64,000 nt of DNA from Blastobasis lacticolella (Eukaryota; Arthropoda; Insecta; Lepidoptera; Blastobasidae), in the NCBI GenBank assembly GCA_905147135.1, contig LR990039.1:34593708-34657707 (forward strand), written 5' to 3'. Every line of letters begins with the position of its first letter. Position 1 is the first letter of the stretch. This document shows, piece by piece, positions 33,893 through 45,496 of the stretch. The notes below the pieces were generated by a model, which ran no database searches, was not told the origin of the DNA, and saw only the letters and a list, made by a program, of their open reading frames with translations. The position numbers and the translations under genes were made by a program.

Positions 33893-33970
33893 GTTATGAA
33901 AACCGGTCCTATTCTATTGTCGTGTCTTTGTGTTATGAAAACCGGTCCTATTCTATTGTCGTGTCTTTGT
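33893..33970 (+). repeat. perfect 39-bp tandem duplication
   Basis: Two identical 39-bp units starting 'gttatgaaaaccggtcct' lie head to tail at 33893-33931 and 33932-33970. The lack of any difference suggests a recent event. Confidence 0.9.
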
Positions 33971-34114
33971 GTTGTACTTTTCTTGGATAAAGACTTTTCC
34001 TATTTTATTAAGTTTTATTCACGACTATACTTTGTTTTATTTGTCCAGCTGAGAAACCGCCGTCGAGTTGTTCCGGAGGGTAAATCGAAAAGTAGATACA
34101 GTATTATTGAGGTA

Positions 34115-34934
34115 CACTGAAAGTTTTGCGTATTCATTCATAGTTCTGCAAGACGTATTGAATTCATCATCAGCCAAGAATTGTTCTGGTGGTTCGATTG
34201 CTACAGCTCATGTGGTTGTAAATTTCCTTGGTCGATAATGCGGAATGTGTTAACTTGATTAAACGCAAAAATCAGGTTGTAAGCTAAATATTATTTTTAT
34301 TGTTTTTTCATAGTATTCTCCTTTACATTTTTAACATTTCTAACACCCATTCCTTGTAGTTCAAACTAATAAATCCACGTTTTGTCTCCCGTGACGATGT
34401 CATAAAAAGCTTTTCTATGGCCGTGGTTGTACTGAAGCATCATTTTTGTGCACCAATCAATACGAGGCTGTTTCTGTTCAAACATCCATTAGTGTGGGAT
34501 TCAGCGACAACAAAGTTTCTTTAATTCGTCTTGTTTGGCTCATACCAATATTCACTAATGCTACCGCATATCTGTTTTCTTCAATAAGCCGCATCATAAA
34601 TTATCTTCGACGGTTGAAGTTGAAGGACTTGGCGATTTTCGTTATTTAGTTAAACCTACGGCCTCGACTAAATTCGGCAAACCACCGTCTCATGGTGCTG
34701 AGAAGAGTATCTTCCAGCCCAAATGCATCTTGCAGTCAAACGTTACAATGTTGTGGAAATATTTTTGCGTCAACTCCATTTCCTACTTTTTCAATTACGA
34801 ATAGCAAAAAACTAAAACAAAAAATGTAAAACAATATGTTTTTTAAATTATTTTATCTTTACAGAAATACATGATTCGTATGGTATTCATATAATTGAAT
34901 TTTATAGAAATTCAAGAGTGCAAAACTTTCAGTG
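34115..34934 (-). pseudogene. mariner element with intact TIRs, decayed transposase
   Basis: CACTGAAAGTTTTGC at 34115 is repeated in inverse complement at the right end (to 34934), with TA on both sides. That gives an 820-bp element with its target duplication. Minus-strand frames give a helix-turn-helix scrap (MRRWFAEFSRGR), then VDWCTKM-like sequence and DIVTGDKTWI with the first catalytic Asp, in several frames. The second and third catalytic residues are lost by deletion. It has no single usable open frame. Confidence 0.85.
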
Positions 34935-34939
34935 TATCC

Positions 34940-35430
34940 CTTGCACAGGGACCTCTAGGGTATAGAAATCAAATGCTAAAGATATAGTTTATTCAAACTT
35001 TGCGTTTATTAAAAAACGTTTTATCAAATTATTGTCCTTTCCTTGACTTCTTCCTCTTTTGAGACCACGTCTTATCAAAACCGAAACACACCCTCTCCAT
35101 TTATATTCCTGATAGGTTCCGATTCATATGGGCCACCTTTCCAAGAAAGCGCTTCCGGGTAAGTAGCGGTAAAGGGACGGCTTAAAAAGATCGATCATAA
35201 GCTGCGGTCGGAAATCTAGTCCTTGAGGATCCAAAGAGATTGGCAATAAGATATGTGCAGTCCGTGCAATTCAGTAGGATAGCGGAAGTGTCTGATACAT
35301 CATTGCTATTTCTGATATGTAGTGATAAAGTTATTCCCAAAACATTGGCTTTAATCAGCAAAAACTTGACATTATGCCTTTATAGGAAAAACATAGATAA
35401 AATACACATTAACCCCCTGGGTGAAATCTT
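34940..35430. other. unassigned DNA, could include a decayed LTR
   Basis: This is where the 3' LTR of the neighbouring minus-strand Gypsy element would lie, but no matching sequence was found on the other side of that element. Confidence 0.3.
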
Positions 35431-35432
35431 AC

Positions 35433-38400
35433 CTAAATTGTAGTCTTGAAACCTTTGAGGTGGTGTCCTTTCCGACGTTGATCGACGCAATGGTTGCTCG
35501 GAATCACTGGCCCTCGCCTCACGCTACTCGTAACCTCGGGGCCTTCAGTTTCAGATTCCGGATCGAAGTTCGGTCTATTGGAAACCGTTGTCTCTCGCCT
35601 ATCGGGCATCCGCACATAGGAATAATTGAGGTTACTTTCAAGAAGTACTACCTCATCAACCAATGGGTCGTACTTTGTTCTGTTCAGCAGCACAGGACCT
35701 GGTGTCAATAACCAGCTAGGGGTCGAGCTCCCAGTCGGTGAGCGCCGGACATGGTGAAACATTCGTTTATGTGGTGTCTCGTTCGTCGCTGTGCATAATA
35801 AAGACCGTATAGAATGCAACGCTGCAGGTGGAACTTGTTCCCAGTTCGCTATATACATTTGTTTAGAATGAAGACACAGCTGTACCGTCCGCCAAAGCGT
35901 ACCATTTAAGCGTTCAATTTGACCATTGCCTTCAGGGTTATTCTACTTGTAGCCACTCCATAGCTGTTAAGAAATTGTTACAACTCGTTGGACATAAATG
36001 CAGCTCCCTTATCAGAATGGATATATGCAGGTGCACCAAACGTTGAAAATAAGTCATAGAGATATTTGATTATGGTTTGAGCCGAAAGATCTTTACATGC
36101 GTAAGCGAATGGAAATCTAGAATATTCATCGATTATTATTGTAAGAATGTACTTGTTCAGAGATGATGGTATCGGTCCTTTAAAATTAATGTTCAAGCGC
36201 TGGAAAGGTTCTGTAGCTTTAATCAATTGTCCTTGCATATCTAGGTTTAATTTGTGCACATGTAGGGCAAGCAGCAGTCATTGATTTCACATCGTTTATT
36301 GAATACGGAAGATTTTTAGCTCTAATCCAATGCATCATTCGTATTATACCGGGATGGCATAGCAAGTTGTGTAATTCATGTGATTTGTTTGGATTCATAT
36401 AGGCGGAAGCTCGAGATAAGAGCATCAGCAGTAACATTTTTTTTGCCGGGACGGTATATTTATAACAGGAAAGTTCTAAGCGCCACCTTTCAATCTTCTT
36501 ATATTTTATCTTGCTCGAGTGCTTTTGATTCAACATAAATGATATAAACTGTTGATCAGTAATTGTCAAAGTGTAAAATAAAAAATGTCTGCCAATCAAA
36601 TAAAGCCGCCACTTTCTCAATTATTCAACTATGGCATATGCCTCCTGTTCAATAGAAGAATGTAGTTTTTCCGAATCATTTAAGGTCTCGGAAAAGAAAT
36701 CTACTTTGCGCCCATTTTGGGATAAAGTGGCAGCAACAGCGTACTCCGAGGCATCAGTTTCAACGGTCAAGATATATGTGTCATTTATAGCAGCCAGAGC
36801 TGATTTTGCAATTTCGGACTTTAATTTATTAAAACAGTTATTTAATTCAATATCTAGTGGTGGTTTGCATTGGATAAGAGGTCTTACTTTTCCTGAGAAA
36901 TTTGGTATCCAATTGGAATAATGCGCAAACATACCGAGAGCTCATTTTCGAGAAGGAACGTCATTCAAAATGGGTAAGTCCAGCAAAGGCTATAGATGGT
37001 TTTCATCGCGTTTGATAGCGTTATTGTGTATAGTATAGCCAAGTAAATTTATCCTCTCGTTAGCAACGGTACATTTTTCTTTTTTAAAGTAAGTTATATT
37101 TTTGAACGGCATCCATAAATTTCTTTAAATTCAAGTCAAGATCATCCCTTGTTTTTCCACACACTGTTACGTCATCCAAATAGGCAAAAGTGCCATCTAG
37201 CTTCTCGGTTTCTATGATATACTGTAAAGCTCTATGGAATGCTGCTACTCCGTTCGTTACACCAAAAGGTATTCGACTAAACTGGTATAAATGACCATAG
37301 GCTTCGAAAGCAGTCATATGCTTTTCTTTTGGAAGAATAGGAATTTAATGGTATGCCGATTTTAAATCTATCTTGACTGAAGAAACTATATTTCGAGACT
37401 GGATATAATAGACTCAATCTTCGGCAATGGAAATGCATCAAGTTCGGTATAACGGTTAATTGTCGGAGAGTAATCAATCACCAGTAGTTTACGGTGTGTA
37501 GTCCCTTCTGTAACGAGAACTTGCGCGCGCCACGGAGAAATGCTCGGTTCTACAACACCATCTTTAATAGATTCGCGATCTCCTTTATGAATGTTCCATC
37601 ATTGAAATGGGTTAAGCGTCCTGTGATAAATTGTCTTGTCAACTGAGTTGGCGAAAATAGTAGCTGGAGGAATGGATGCTTGCATTACATTACAACTGCG
37701 AAGAGAATATCTTTCGCCACCGAACTCCATCACAACTGATTGATGTTTTCTTAGCAGATCGTGGCCAACTATAACATCTGCGCATAAATTGTTTGCGACA
37801 AGTAGCGGATGATGATTGTAAGTGTGCTTGTCAATTTTGGTGGATACATGGCATAATCCATTCACGAAAGATATACAACTCAAAGAAGCAAGCGTTATAT
37901 AAGTAATAAATAAATATAGTTTGCTTGACTACTTTTTTCTTTAAGTTGATTGTATTTGCGAAATTTTCGTCAATGAAGCTGACCGAGCTGCCTGTGTCTA
38001 TCAAGGCATCGGCACGAAAGTCGTTTAATAAAATTGTAATTGTAGCTTTACATAGACTCGAAGGTGAAGCGGCAGAGATGCATGATAGATCAGCTTCCTT
38101 CTCTTGATTTTCATCAGTAACGCAGTTGATCATGGGTTTACCAGAGCGACATACATTAGCGAAATGTCCCTTCTTTAAACAAAGCTGGAAAGTGTCGTTA
38201 TAAGCAGGGCATGCAGGGCGACGATGAAAAGAATTTCCGCCACAAAAAAAACATCGCCAACATCGCCGCGTTGTGTTGAAGTAAATGTCGTCTCCGGAGG
38301 TTTATTAGCTTTAGGCGTAACAGCATTAAGACGAGATGTGCCAGGACTGTCATAAGCTCGAGCATTATTTTCTCTCCAAAGTTAGAGCCTGATTCAACGC

Positions 38401-38890
38401 ATCATCTAAAGTCGAAAGTTTTATTTTCGAGTAATCTTTGTCTAATTTTTGGAGAATAAATCCCCGATATAAAAGCATCGCGGATAAACTGCTGTCTATA
38501 TGTCTCTGCTGTTTAACTCACGAATATAATCTGATATAGACTCTTGAGTGAGCTGCCTCCTCGCGTGGCCTAGGCATGACGTGCACAAATTTTATGTTTG
38601 GGTTTGATATAAATGTCACTGAGACTTACTATCGCTTCCTCATATGTTTTACAACATTTTATGAAACAATATACACTGGGAGACAAATTATGAATTAAAA
38701 TCTTTAACTTCATGCCATAACTGGCGTCCGGGAATTCTTACGTAACAAAATTTACGAACGTCGACTTCCAATGCAACCATTTTGAATCTGACTCAGTACC
38801 TGGTTCCTCATTGTATCTTTCCGGGCGAAGATATCGCGTCATGTTATTTTTAATTTCTTTAGCTTCGTCTAGATTTAATTATTTATAAAT
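35433..38890 (-). pseudogene. Ty3/Gypsy retrotransposon ruin: gag, protease, RT, RNase H, integrase
   Basis: Reading right to left: a gag remnant ends in a zinc-knuckle region (CFFCGG...CPAYNDTFQLCLKKGHF, about 38270-38160). A protease follows (ALIDTGSSVSFIDENF, ORF 37831-38133, and DVIVGHDLLRKH, ORF 37599-37883). The reverse transcriptase (37477-37084) has FAYLDDVTVCGK, i.e. YLDD. RNase H is at 36621-36932 (TVETDASEYAVAATLSQ). The integrase zinc finger (CHPGIIRMMHWI...CPTCAQIKP) and core (36259-35978, IIIDEYSRFPFAYA, HSDKGAAF) follow. The integrase end has NPEGNGQIERLNG and continues to a stop at 35433. The first catalytic Asp is replaced by Asn in LNINFKGP. Several frameshifts and stops break the frame. 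The CCHC and integrase layout recalls the CsRn1/Kabuki group; that is tentative. LTRs were not found. Confidence 0.88.
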
Positions 38891-38938
38891 AAGCAAATCT
38901 CTTGGGAAAATAGGTTATAACCTCAGTTCCTCTCATAC

Positions 38939-39137
38939 CTACGATGGGCTCCAAGTTGTTTGACGAGTTGGATTTCAATCCTCGGTTTCATAAACCATCC
39001 CTAGAAACTTCACTCTCCTCAGCGCCCAGAAGTTTACTATGGGCTCCTAGTTGCTTGACGAGTGGGAATTCAATCTGTATTTCCCATGCTCTGTTTCATA
39101 CACCAGCCCTTAAAGCTTCGCTCTCCTCAGCGCTCTG
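38939..39137. repeat. two-unit tandem repeat (~95-105 bp)
   Basis: 'tacgatgggctccaagttgt' at 38939 recurs as 'tactatgggctcctagttgc' at about 39033. Both units share 'cttgacgagt', 'caatc', 'gtttcata(a/c)acca' and 'cactctcctcagcgc', with about 80% similarity by eye. Confidence 0.7.
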
Positions 39138-39194
39138 AACAACGAGCGAGGGACAACTGTGAAAAATTACCATCACGCCCATGAAAGGAGGGTA

Positions 39195-39720
39195 GAGGAA
39201 TAAAGAAGTCTCAGTTGTTTAACGGCTAGCTTTTAAACCATGATGTGTAATTGTTCGCAATACCAGCACTAGTCCACCAGAAACTCAATAATACCCTTTT
39301 CTGCGTTAACTTTTGCTTGGAACACGATGTGGTCGATTCTTCTGGGTTCAGTCATGGTGATAAAAGATTTGCTATTGTGAAGAATACATTTTTTGACGAT
39401 ACGGCTTAAAATTCCCTTGTTATTGTGACCGTTGAGTAATGTAACGCAGCACTCGACACGGGTTCGGTGGTTTGCTTCACTCAATTCATGCGGTACCTAT
39501 AAATTTTTCGAGCTTTTTCGCTTTTCAAATTTGTTCCATGTGAATTAAAATCGTTTTATCACTCACACGGTATTTGTTCTGTAGGACAAGATTACCAGAA
39601 TGAAAATGCTGGAACCAGAAACGTATCGTGTTTCTTTTTACAGTAGCTTCCCCGTACACACTGTTTCTGCAGCGCTGGTGCCAGGGCGGAACTTAGATAA
39701 TTAGGTATAAATTTGCGGGA
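39195..39720 (-). pseudogene. mariner transposase remnant
   Basis: Minus strand gives VKRNTIRFWFQHFHSGNLVL (helix-turn-helix), then ELSEANHRTRVECCVTLLNG, GILSRIV and KRVLLSFWWTSAG-like sequence in changing frames. The catalytic DEKW block is garbled (KKCILHN instead of CDEKWILY). No inverted repeats were found. Confidence 0.75.
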
Positions 39721-39989
39721 TAATAAAATAACACAAACCAATTGTGGTTTGTTTATTTCCAGGCTATGTTTACATTACATGTTGCTCTTGATATAATTTA
39801 CATCAACGATTTATGAAAATACGAATACTTTTGGCACATTTTCTGTTTTTTTTTTGTTCCGAGTAGCCGACATAAATTGTCGCTACCGACATTAAACCTA
39901 TTTGTCGTAAATTTAATAACTCTGTAAAATTATATTTTTAAAATATTTTTTATGTTATACGGCAGACAAACAGGCAAGCGGGGCCACTT

Positions 39990-40875
39990 AATTAAAAGTG
40001 TTCACCGCCGCCTATGGACATCAGCTACACCAGGGGAGTCACCAATGCGTTGCCCGCCTCTGAGGAGACCTCTAATATACCTCTAGAACGATCTCATGTC
40101 ATAGTTCAATGTCATAGTTCAAAGGAAACACTGGGGCTGCTGGGAGCTCATTCCACATCCGAATCGTACGAGCGAGAAACGTTCTTACGAACCTTCGCGT
40201 CGTGACCAACAGAGGGTCTACGTAGTAAGGTTAAGTACCCAGCCCACGGCGGGTGGTGCGATGGCGAAATTATGCTGTGGGCACCAGATGGAACAGTTCC
40301 TCTGAACATTCCCCATTGTACAGCCGATAGAACACACACAGGGAGCCAAAGTCCCTTCGGTTCCAACTGTTCGGTGCCAGTGGTTCCAACTTGCTTGTTT
40401 GTATGGTATCATCGACAATTCGTACGGCGCGTCTGTACGGAGTCCAGAAGATTAAGCAGGTCGGCAGTTTCGCCGGCCCAAAGATGGGAACAATACTTCA
40501 TATGAGGCCGCACTTGTGCCTTGTACAGCAGCAGGCGCTGCCCTGGTGTGAAGTATTAAGCACTCAAGCTTTTTCAAAGCCAGTTTGGCCTTGCCTTCCA
40601 GGTGACTCCGGAATCGCACGCTCTCCGATATGTCGACACCGAGGATCCCGATACTTTTTGAGATGGAGAGGGGAGTTCCTTGAAACTGCGGCACTATGTG
40701 AAAGGGATCTTTTTTGGCGGAAAATGCGCAGACCTGTGTCTTCAAGGGGTTGAATTGGACCAGGTTTAGCCTGCCCCACTGAGCAACTTGCTCCAAGGAG
40801 TATAAAAACCCGCATAGAAATCGGCAAAGACATCCTGGGCAAAGTTGTTGTTGAGCTGTATTTCAAGTCTTCCCT
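39990..40875 (-). pseudogene. CR1/Jockey-like LINE reverse transcriptase, C-terminal half
   Basis: The ORF at 40452-40796 reads EQVAQWGRLNLVQFNPLKTQ, then VCAFSAKKDPFHIVPQFQGT and SIGILGVDISESVRFRSHLE. After frameshifts other frames read LYKAQVRPHMKYCSHLWAG, HNFAIAPPAVGW (in frame HHPPWAGYLTLLRRPSV) and VRTFLARTIRMWNE-like sequence. This is the thumb and C-terminal region of a LINE of the family called BMC1/CR1-like in moths. The catalytic FADD box lies beyond the truncated 5' end. Plus-strand open frames here are shadows. Confidence 0.8.
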
Positions 40876-40879
40876 TCAG

Positions 40880-41435
40880 CCTTCGATTTCGTCTTGGCTT
40901 TGAACTCTATCAAGTACCTACTTTTTCTTATATTCAGTACTGCACAAGGAATATGTTAAAGTTAGAATTATAAAAATAAGCAAGAGATTGGTTTTTTGAA
41001 AAATCTAACAGATATTTATGAATTAGTTAGACAGCCATAAAAACTCGACTATCAAGAAAACTAATTGTTATGTTGTAAGCAGGTATACATTTTCTGAGAA
41101 TAGCAAAAAAATTTAATTTGCGTTCACGCCCAAAATAAAATGAGAAATAATCGTACTTGTATATTATAATACTAAGTACTCTCACTCTGCTACTGGTTCG
41201 CTGATTTTACAGCGCCTCGTCAACTTCTCCCAAACTTTACGGCTTTGGCACCTACTAGAGCTCCGCCTGTGAACCGGCCCAATGCTACCTTTCTATTTTC
41301 CTTGGCCAACTCTACATGGCGCCGAGCTGATAACATTCTAGGGTCCATCCTCGCAGACCGTGCTCTCCGTCCGTGCGACGTTCAAAACTGCCAACATTAA
41401 GCCTTACTTTAGATAAGTATAAATTAAATCCGCCA
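40880..41435. other. unassigned DNA
   Basis: A plus-strand stretch at 41200-41395 (APPVNRPNATFLFSLANSTW) is open but unrecognised. Confidence 0.25.
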
Positions 41436-41439
41436 TAAT

Positions 41440-42270
41440 ATGGTGCTTCTTAAAAAGTGGTCAAGATGAGTCTCTTGGCTTCGCGTTTTCCTATTGTCCT
41501 AACAGCTCTCTTCTGCGAGATGAGTACACGTACGGAGTCCGTGGAATCACCCCACAGAACCGTGCCGTAGGACAGCAGAGTATAAGAATACGCAAGGACG
41601 ACGACAATCGGACGCTGCTTACCGTAGCGCATAAGCAAGCGGGGCTACTGAGAACTGAAACGGTCTCAAGACATTTAATATGACTGACCAAGAAATCTGC
41701 ATTCATTACAGGTGGGGACGGGTGCAGATATTCTATACCGCGAGTCTCCCAGTTAACATTCCCAATCACATTGGACTCACTCGTTTAGCACAAATCCGTT
41801 GCATGCAAACCACCTCTTCAATTCCGTGATGATCCGCTGATAGAAGGTCATTCACGGTGGCCAAGAACAATTTGTACCCGAATGATGACACCTGAGGAGG
41901 ACCTATACTTACGGCCTTTGGATGACATCTCAACTATTTGTTTCCTAGGTCATGCGAAACACCTGTTACGCCATGTATATCATGACAATGTGTTCGATAT
42001 TATCCTACACTATTCCAAAAACTTTTAAGTATTTCAAGTTTTTGTAGTAACAAATCGTGTGGGATAACGTCGAACACCTTCGAGACATTACAGAAAACAC
42101 TGTCACTGTGTACTGTCTGTCAGTCAGTAGGTAATTTTGTCAAAGTGCTCCATTAAATGTGACGATAAATCAATTCATTAATTTTTCAAGTTCGGGACTA
42201 TCCTTATAACTGTCAACTTTATCTTTATCTCCTTTGCTTTTATATACAGGGTAAACAGTACTTTTAAGTA
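41440..42270 (-). pseudogene. Jockey/CR1-type LINE reverse transcriptase fragments
   Basis: On the minus strand, about 42270-42150 reads VYPVYKSKGDKDKVDSY, the lead-in to the RT fingers. About 42110-42020 reads FCNVSKVFDVIPHDLLLQKL, RT domain 3 with the first catalytic Asp replaced in this copy. At 41638-41450 it reads LLSYGTVLWGDSTDSVRVLI and QKRAVRTI from the C-terminal region. The FADD box region is deleted. Confidence 0.75.
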
Positions 42271-42284
42271 GACTTGTGTCAATC

Positions 42285-42525
42285 CAGCTTACTTACTTAC
42301 TTACTTCGCTGGCTCAACGACCCGAAGTGGATCTTGGCCTCCGATACAAGAACTCGCCATTGGTCCCTATCCTGCGCCACTTGTTCCCTTCGTTATCTGG
42401 AGTTCGCGGCAGGTCTTTCCGGACTTCGTCTATCCATCGATACCTGGGACGTCCAACCGGGCGCTTGCCGGCTATTCGGCTCAGGTATGCACGTTTGGCT
42501 GCTCTCCTGTCAATCAGCTAAATAG
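42285..42525 (-). pseudogene. LINE C-terminal remnant (GRPRYRWIDEVRKDL)
   Basis: Minus strand reads AYLSRIAGKRPVGRPRYRWI, then DEVRKDLPRTPDNEGNKWRR, the tail of a LINE ORF2. It runs into the CTTA repeat 'cttacttacttacttactt' at its 3' end. The plus-strand open frames are shadows. Confidence 0.65.
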
Positions 42526-43029
42526 TTCTAATATAAAATTGTATTATTATTAGTTTTGATTTTTAGATTAGTGTTATGTTATGATTAAAGTCACTAAATA
42601 GCTGAGAAGGATTCGAATTTTTAGCTTAAAAGTTAAAGAATCAATTCAGGTAATGCCGCATACGGCAACAAGTCGAATCTTACAAAGTAAGATTTGAAGT
42701 GCGGGTTCGGATAGCTTCTGATTTAGACGATAGAACATCTCGTTTATAATTGATACATAAATTATGGTAGTCTCGTCCTCACCCTGATCGCGAGGAAAAC
42801 TTTTGGAAATGTAACCAATGTAAAGCTGTGCCTGTGAAAAATTCTAAGGCGTCTGCTAATGAACAAATGCAGAATGCTGAGTCACGGGAACCGAGGCAGC
42901 AGTGATTTACTCAGAATGACAGAATGTGTTGAGAGAATACTACGAGATGTGGCTGAAAACTAATCTACCTAAGTATGAAAAAAAGACAATTAGGTTATTT
43001 TCTTTTTCTACTTTGTTTCATGGAACTGA

Positions 43030-43330
43030 AATACATTTCAGACATGTTTATTTGTGAATGATACCTACCATTAAAAATATGTTTTGTCTTGAGCGTCAAA
43101 ATGGTCGTTCATCGCATGTTTCATCTCTTCATCCGTTGGTAATCTACGACCTGTATAATCTTTTTTTTGTTTTTTAATTTTGGAAAAAGTCAGGGGTAAA
43201 ATCTTGACTATAGGGTAGGTGATTGATATCTGCAAAGCCTTTTTTATTTTAGGATAATCACGCCGTAAAGGCCGTGTGCACAGGTGCATTGTCATGCAGA
43301 ATCAAAAGCTCTCAAATCTGAAAAATAAGT
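43030..43330 (-). pseudogene. mariner transposase C-terminal scrap
   Basis: Minus strand reads LLILHDNAPVHTAF, a decayed NHLPYSQDFTPDFF (for N-PPYSPDLAPCDFF), then GRRLPTDEEMKHAMNDHFDA and QDKTYF. These are the second and third catalytic regions and the C-terminus of a mariner transposase, with frameshifts. Confidence 0.75.
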
Positions 43331-43950
43331 GGTTAATATAGGTCTGGGCTTTATTATAAATCACGGAAGTAATCCTCTGGAGCGAAGTCCAACCTTACCT
43401 CAAGATATTGCAGAGTTGACTCCAACTGGCTAACATCCTCCTCGAACGACATAGATGAAATAACTACCTCTTCAGTTCAAAATGTTTTGGCAAAAGTAGA
43501 ATCTGCTTTTAAGACTAACTAAGTCCGAGGCGAGCGTCTCACCATAGGCAGGCGTCTCTAAGCGTATCTTAACGTTGTCCATTTCACTTCACTCTTATTA
43601 AGGGTAAAATTGATTAGACGTGACATAATAAATAAATATGCTTGGATTATGAGTCGAAATTGTTATGTTTATTTGTCTTGTTTTTGGAATTTAGAAAAAG
43701 GCAAGATTTATACCTTTACTCCTACCTGTTCTGTTGAGTAGTTCTGTCGGCAGAACTACTGGTTTTTTTTTACCATTAGTTCTGTGATTTGTAAGACTAT
43801 GCTTTACACCCTGCTTCAATCTCAAATATTCCCAATGTTACGTAGTTCGGTCGATGGATAAGACCAGTGAACGTAAACAATTTACTTTCACAAATATGTA
43901 ACAATGCAGTTTCTCTTATAACAAAGATATCATAAAGGATTGAAAAAATA

Positions 43951-45039
43951 TTAACGTAGTTTCTCTAAAAACAAAGGTATCCCAATGTCACCGTTAAGTA
44001 ATTGCATTTGGTACACTCTGATCATCGCGTCGTTTTTGACCTGCTGTTTTGTCCTTCGTTTGGCTGTTTTCTTGAAATTTGCCATTTGGATGGCTTTAAC
44101 AGAAAAAAACGATGCATCTTGTTCAATGTTTTTCAGGAACTGAAAAACAGTCGCTGGCCTGGTTTTGAACGTGCCGTTAATGGCACGATGCCAGCACTCA
44201 ACAACATTAGTTGTGCGATGGCGCCGACCAAAGGCAGTCCATGACTTGATGCGCCTAGGTTTCATCCAGAAACTCATATATTTCATAAACTTATCTAAGA
44301 CGCACCTGTCACTAAAATCCAGCACTTTGTCATATTCCCATCCTTCCATAACACGTTCTTGAGGCAATAGTGGAAGAATAATGCACAAACTTACAATTTT
44401 TCTCTTGCGTTTGTCTTTAATGTCCAATTGCTTTGATTTTCTCCACAGTTTATTTGAGAAATGATAGTAACATCCCTGATGATCGGCATTTGGGAAAACA
44501 TCAGCAATGGCTCGAATGGCGGCTTTCTCGAAATCAGTAATGAAATTGGAAGGTTTCCAACCTGGAATCTGTGTTTTTATTAGACTGAAAAGTGTGGTAT
44601 AGGCTTTTTTGGTTTTGTGACTAAGAAGTGCATATATTGGAGGCATCACACTGATTGTATCTTCAGAGCTTTCGAGATCTGCATGAACAGTGTAAACCTG
44701 TGTGAAAGGTACCGGGCAAATTTTGAAAGTGCCGTCTGCAAAGAAATTTTTTTTTTCGCGAAAGAAGGTCCTTGCTTCCTTAGTGCCAAAAATTATAATA
44801 CGGACGCCCTCGCCCTCGTCATTGTAATCTGCCAACATAAATTTAGAAAACGGCATAGGTATTTCTACTGCATTTACTGTGTCATTTAGGCAGCTCGTTT
44901 TCTGAACTTTATTTAATTTATTTCTCCTTTTGTAAATCGACGACTTAATTTGGTTGAAGCTGGGTATTTCTTTAATGAGATCTATTCCCGTGTCTTTTAA
45001 AGCAGCCAGTTTTCTTGTACACTGCCGGTACGGTTTCAC
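43951..45039 (-). CDS. MULE transposase, catalytic core (363-codon ORF)
   Basis: The 362-residue ORF carries the MULE DDE core: D102 in FFADGTFKICP, D169 in NFITDFEKAAIRAI, the C190/H193 pair in HQGCYYHFSNKLW, and E281 in NVVECWHRAINGTF. The C-terminus is short and basic (KKTAKRRTKQQVKND). The protein would cut and join the element's own inverted ends in the nucleus. The ATG at 45039 is probably not the original start. Upstream sequence back to the acceptor at 45153 reads the family's linker in two other frames (KEIVKHVDHDTTCIPDTNKE, then VDEMMTGSETVPAVYKK), so one or two frameshifts separate it from the zinc-finger exon. The catalytic domain itself has no stop. Confidence 0.9.
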   Translation of the reverse strand: MKPYRQCTRKLAALKDTGIDLIKEIPSFNQIKSSIYKRRNKLNKVQKTSCLNDTVNAVEIPMPFSKFMLADYNDEGEGVRIIIFGTKEARTFFREKKNFFADGTFKICPVPFTQVYTVHADLESSEDTISVMPPIYALLSHKTKKAYTTLFSLIKTQIPGWKPSNFITDFEKAAIRAIADVFPNADHQGCYYHFSNKLWRKSKQLDIKDKRKRKIVSLCIILPLLPQERVMEGWEYDKVLDFSDRCVLDKFMKYMSFWMKPRRIKSWTAFGRRHRTTNVVECWHRAINGTFKTRPATVFQFLKNIEQDASFFSVKAIQMANFKKTAKRRTKQQVKNDAMIRVYQMQLLNGDIGIPLFLEKLR

Positions 45040-45244
45040 TGCCTGTCATCATTTCATCAACACTTTTGTGGATTATAACAACATGGCTTCTTTGTTTGTG
45101 TCAGGAATGCAGGTAGTGTCATGGTCGACATGTTTAACTATTTCCTTTTCATCCTAGAAACCAAAATAAAAATACAGTAAATATAAAACAAAACCTTGTG
45201 TGTAAACTTAGGTCCATACCACAATTTATTTAAAAAGTAATTAC

Positions 45245-45496
45245 TTCGGAAGTGGTAACTGTGCCACTGCATTTTGTTTTCTTACACATGGCACATCTCC
45301 GTAAGGTTTGTAAATTTTGATATTTAGAGAGCCGGTAATATTCAAAACCATTTTCGAGCAACACGCGTCCGCGGCCGCGTCTTATTATGTTAAACTCCAT
45401 TATTGAACAAACTACAACCCTTTGCAATATAAGATTAATATTATTGCCCTCTTGAAACCCTTCAAACATGAATTTCATGACGTCATCAGGAAACAA
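45245..45496 (-). CDS. MULE FLYWCH-type zinc-finger exon
   Basis: The ORF encodes a FLYWCH-like unit: FNIIRRGRGRVLLENGFEYY, then LRRCAMCKKTKCSGTV with Cys 68, 71 and 76. The donor TTCCGAA|GTAATT (intron 45244-45154) joins to the acceptor TTTCTAG|GATGAA at 45153. The joined frame continues SEEDEKEIVKHVDHD, supplying the His-x-x-His. FLYWCH domains in MULE transposases bind DNA. The exon start is uncertain; the ATG at 45496 is the first in frame. Confidence 0.75.

Noticed and set aside
40148..40753. several frames on both strands
   Set aside because: Only the minus-strand frames carry LINE RT motifs; the plus ones are shadows.
44002..45157. plus-strand frames of 65-90 codons
   Set aside because: They lie antisense to the MULE transposase core.
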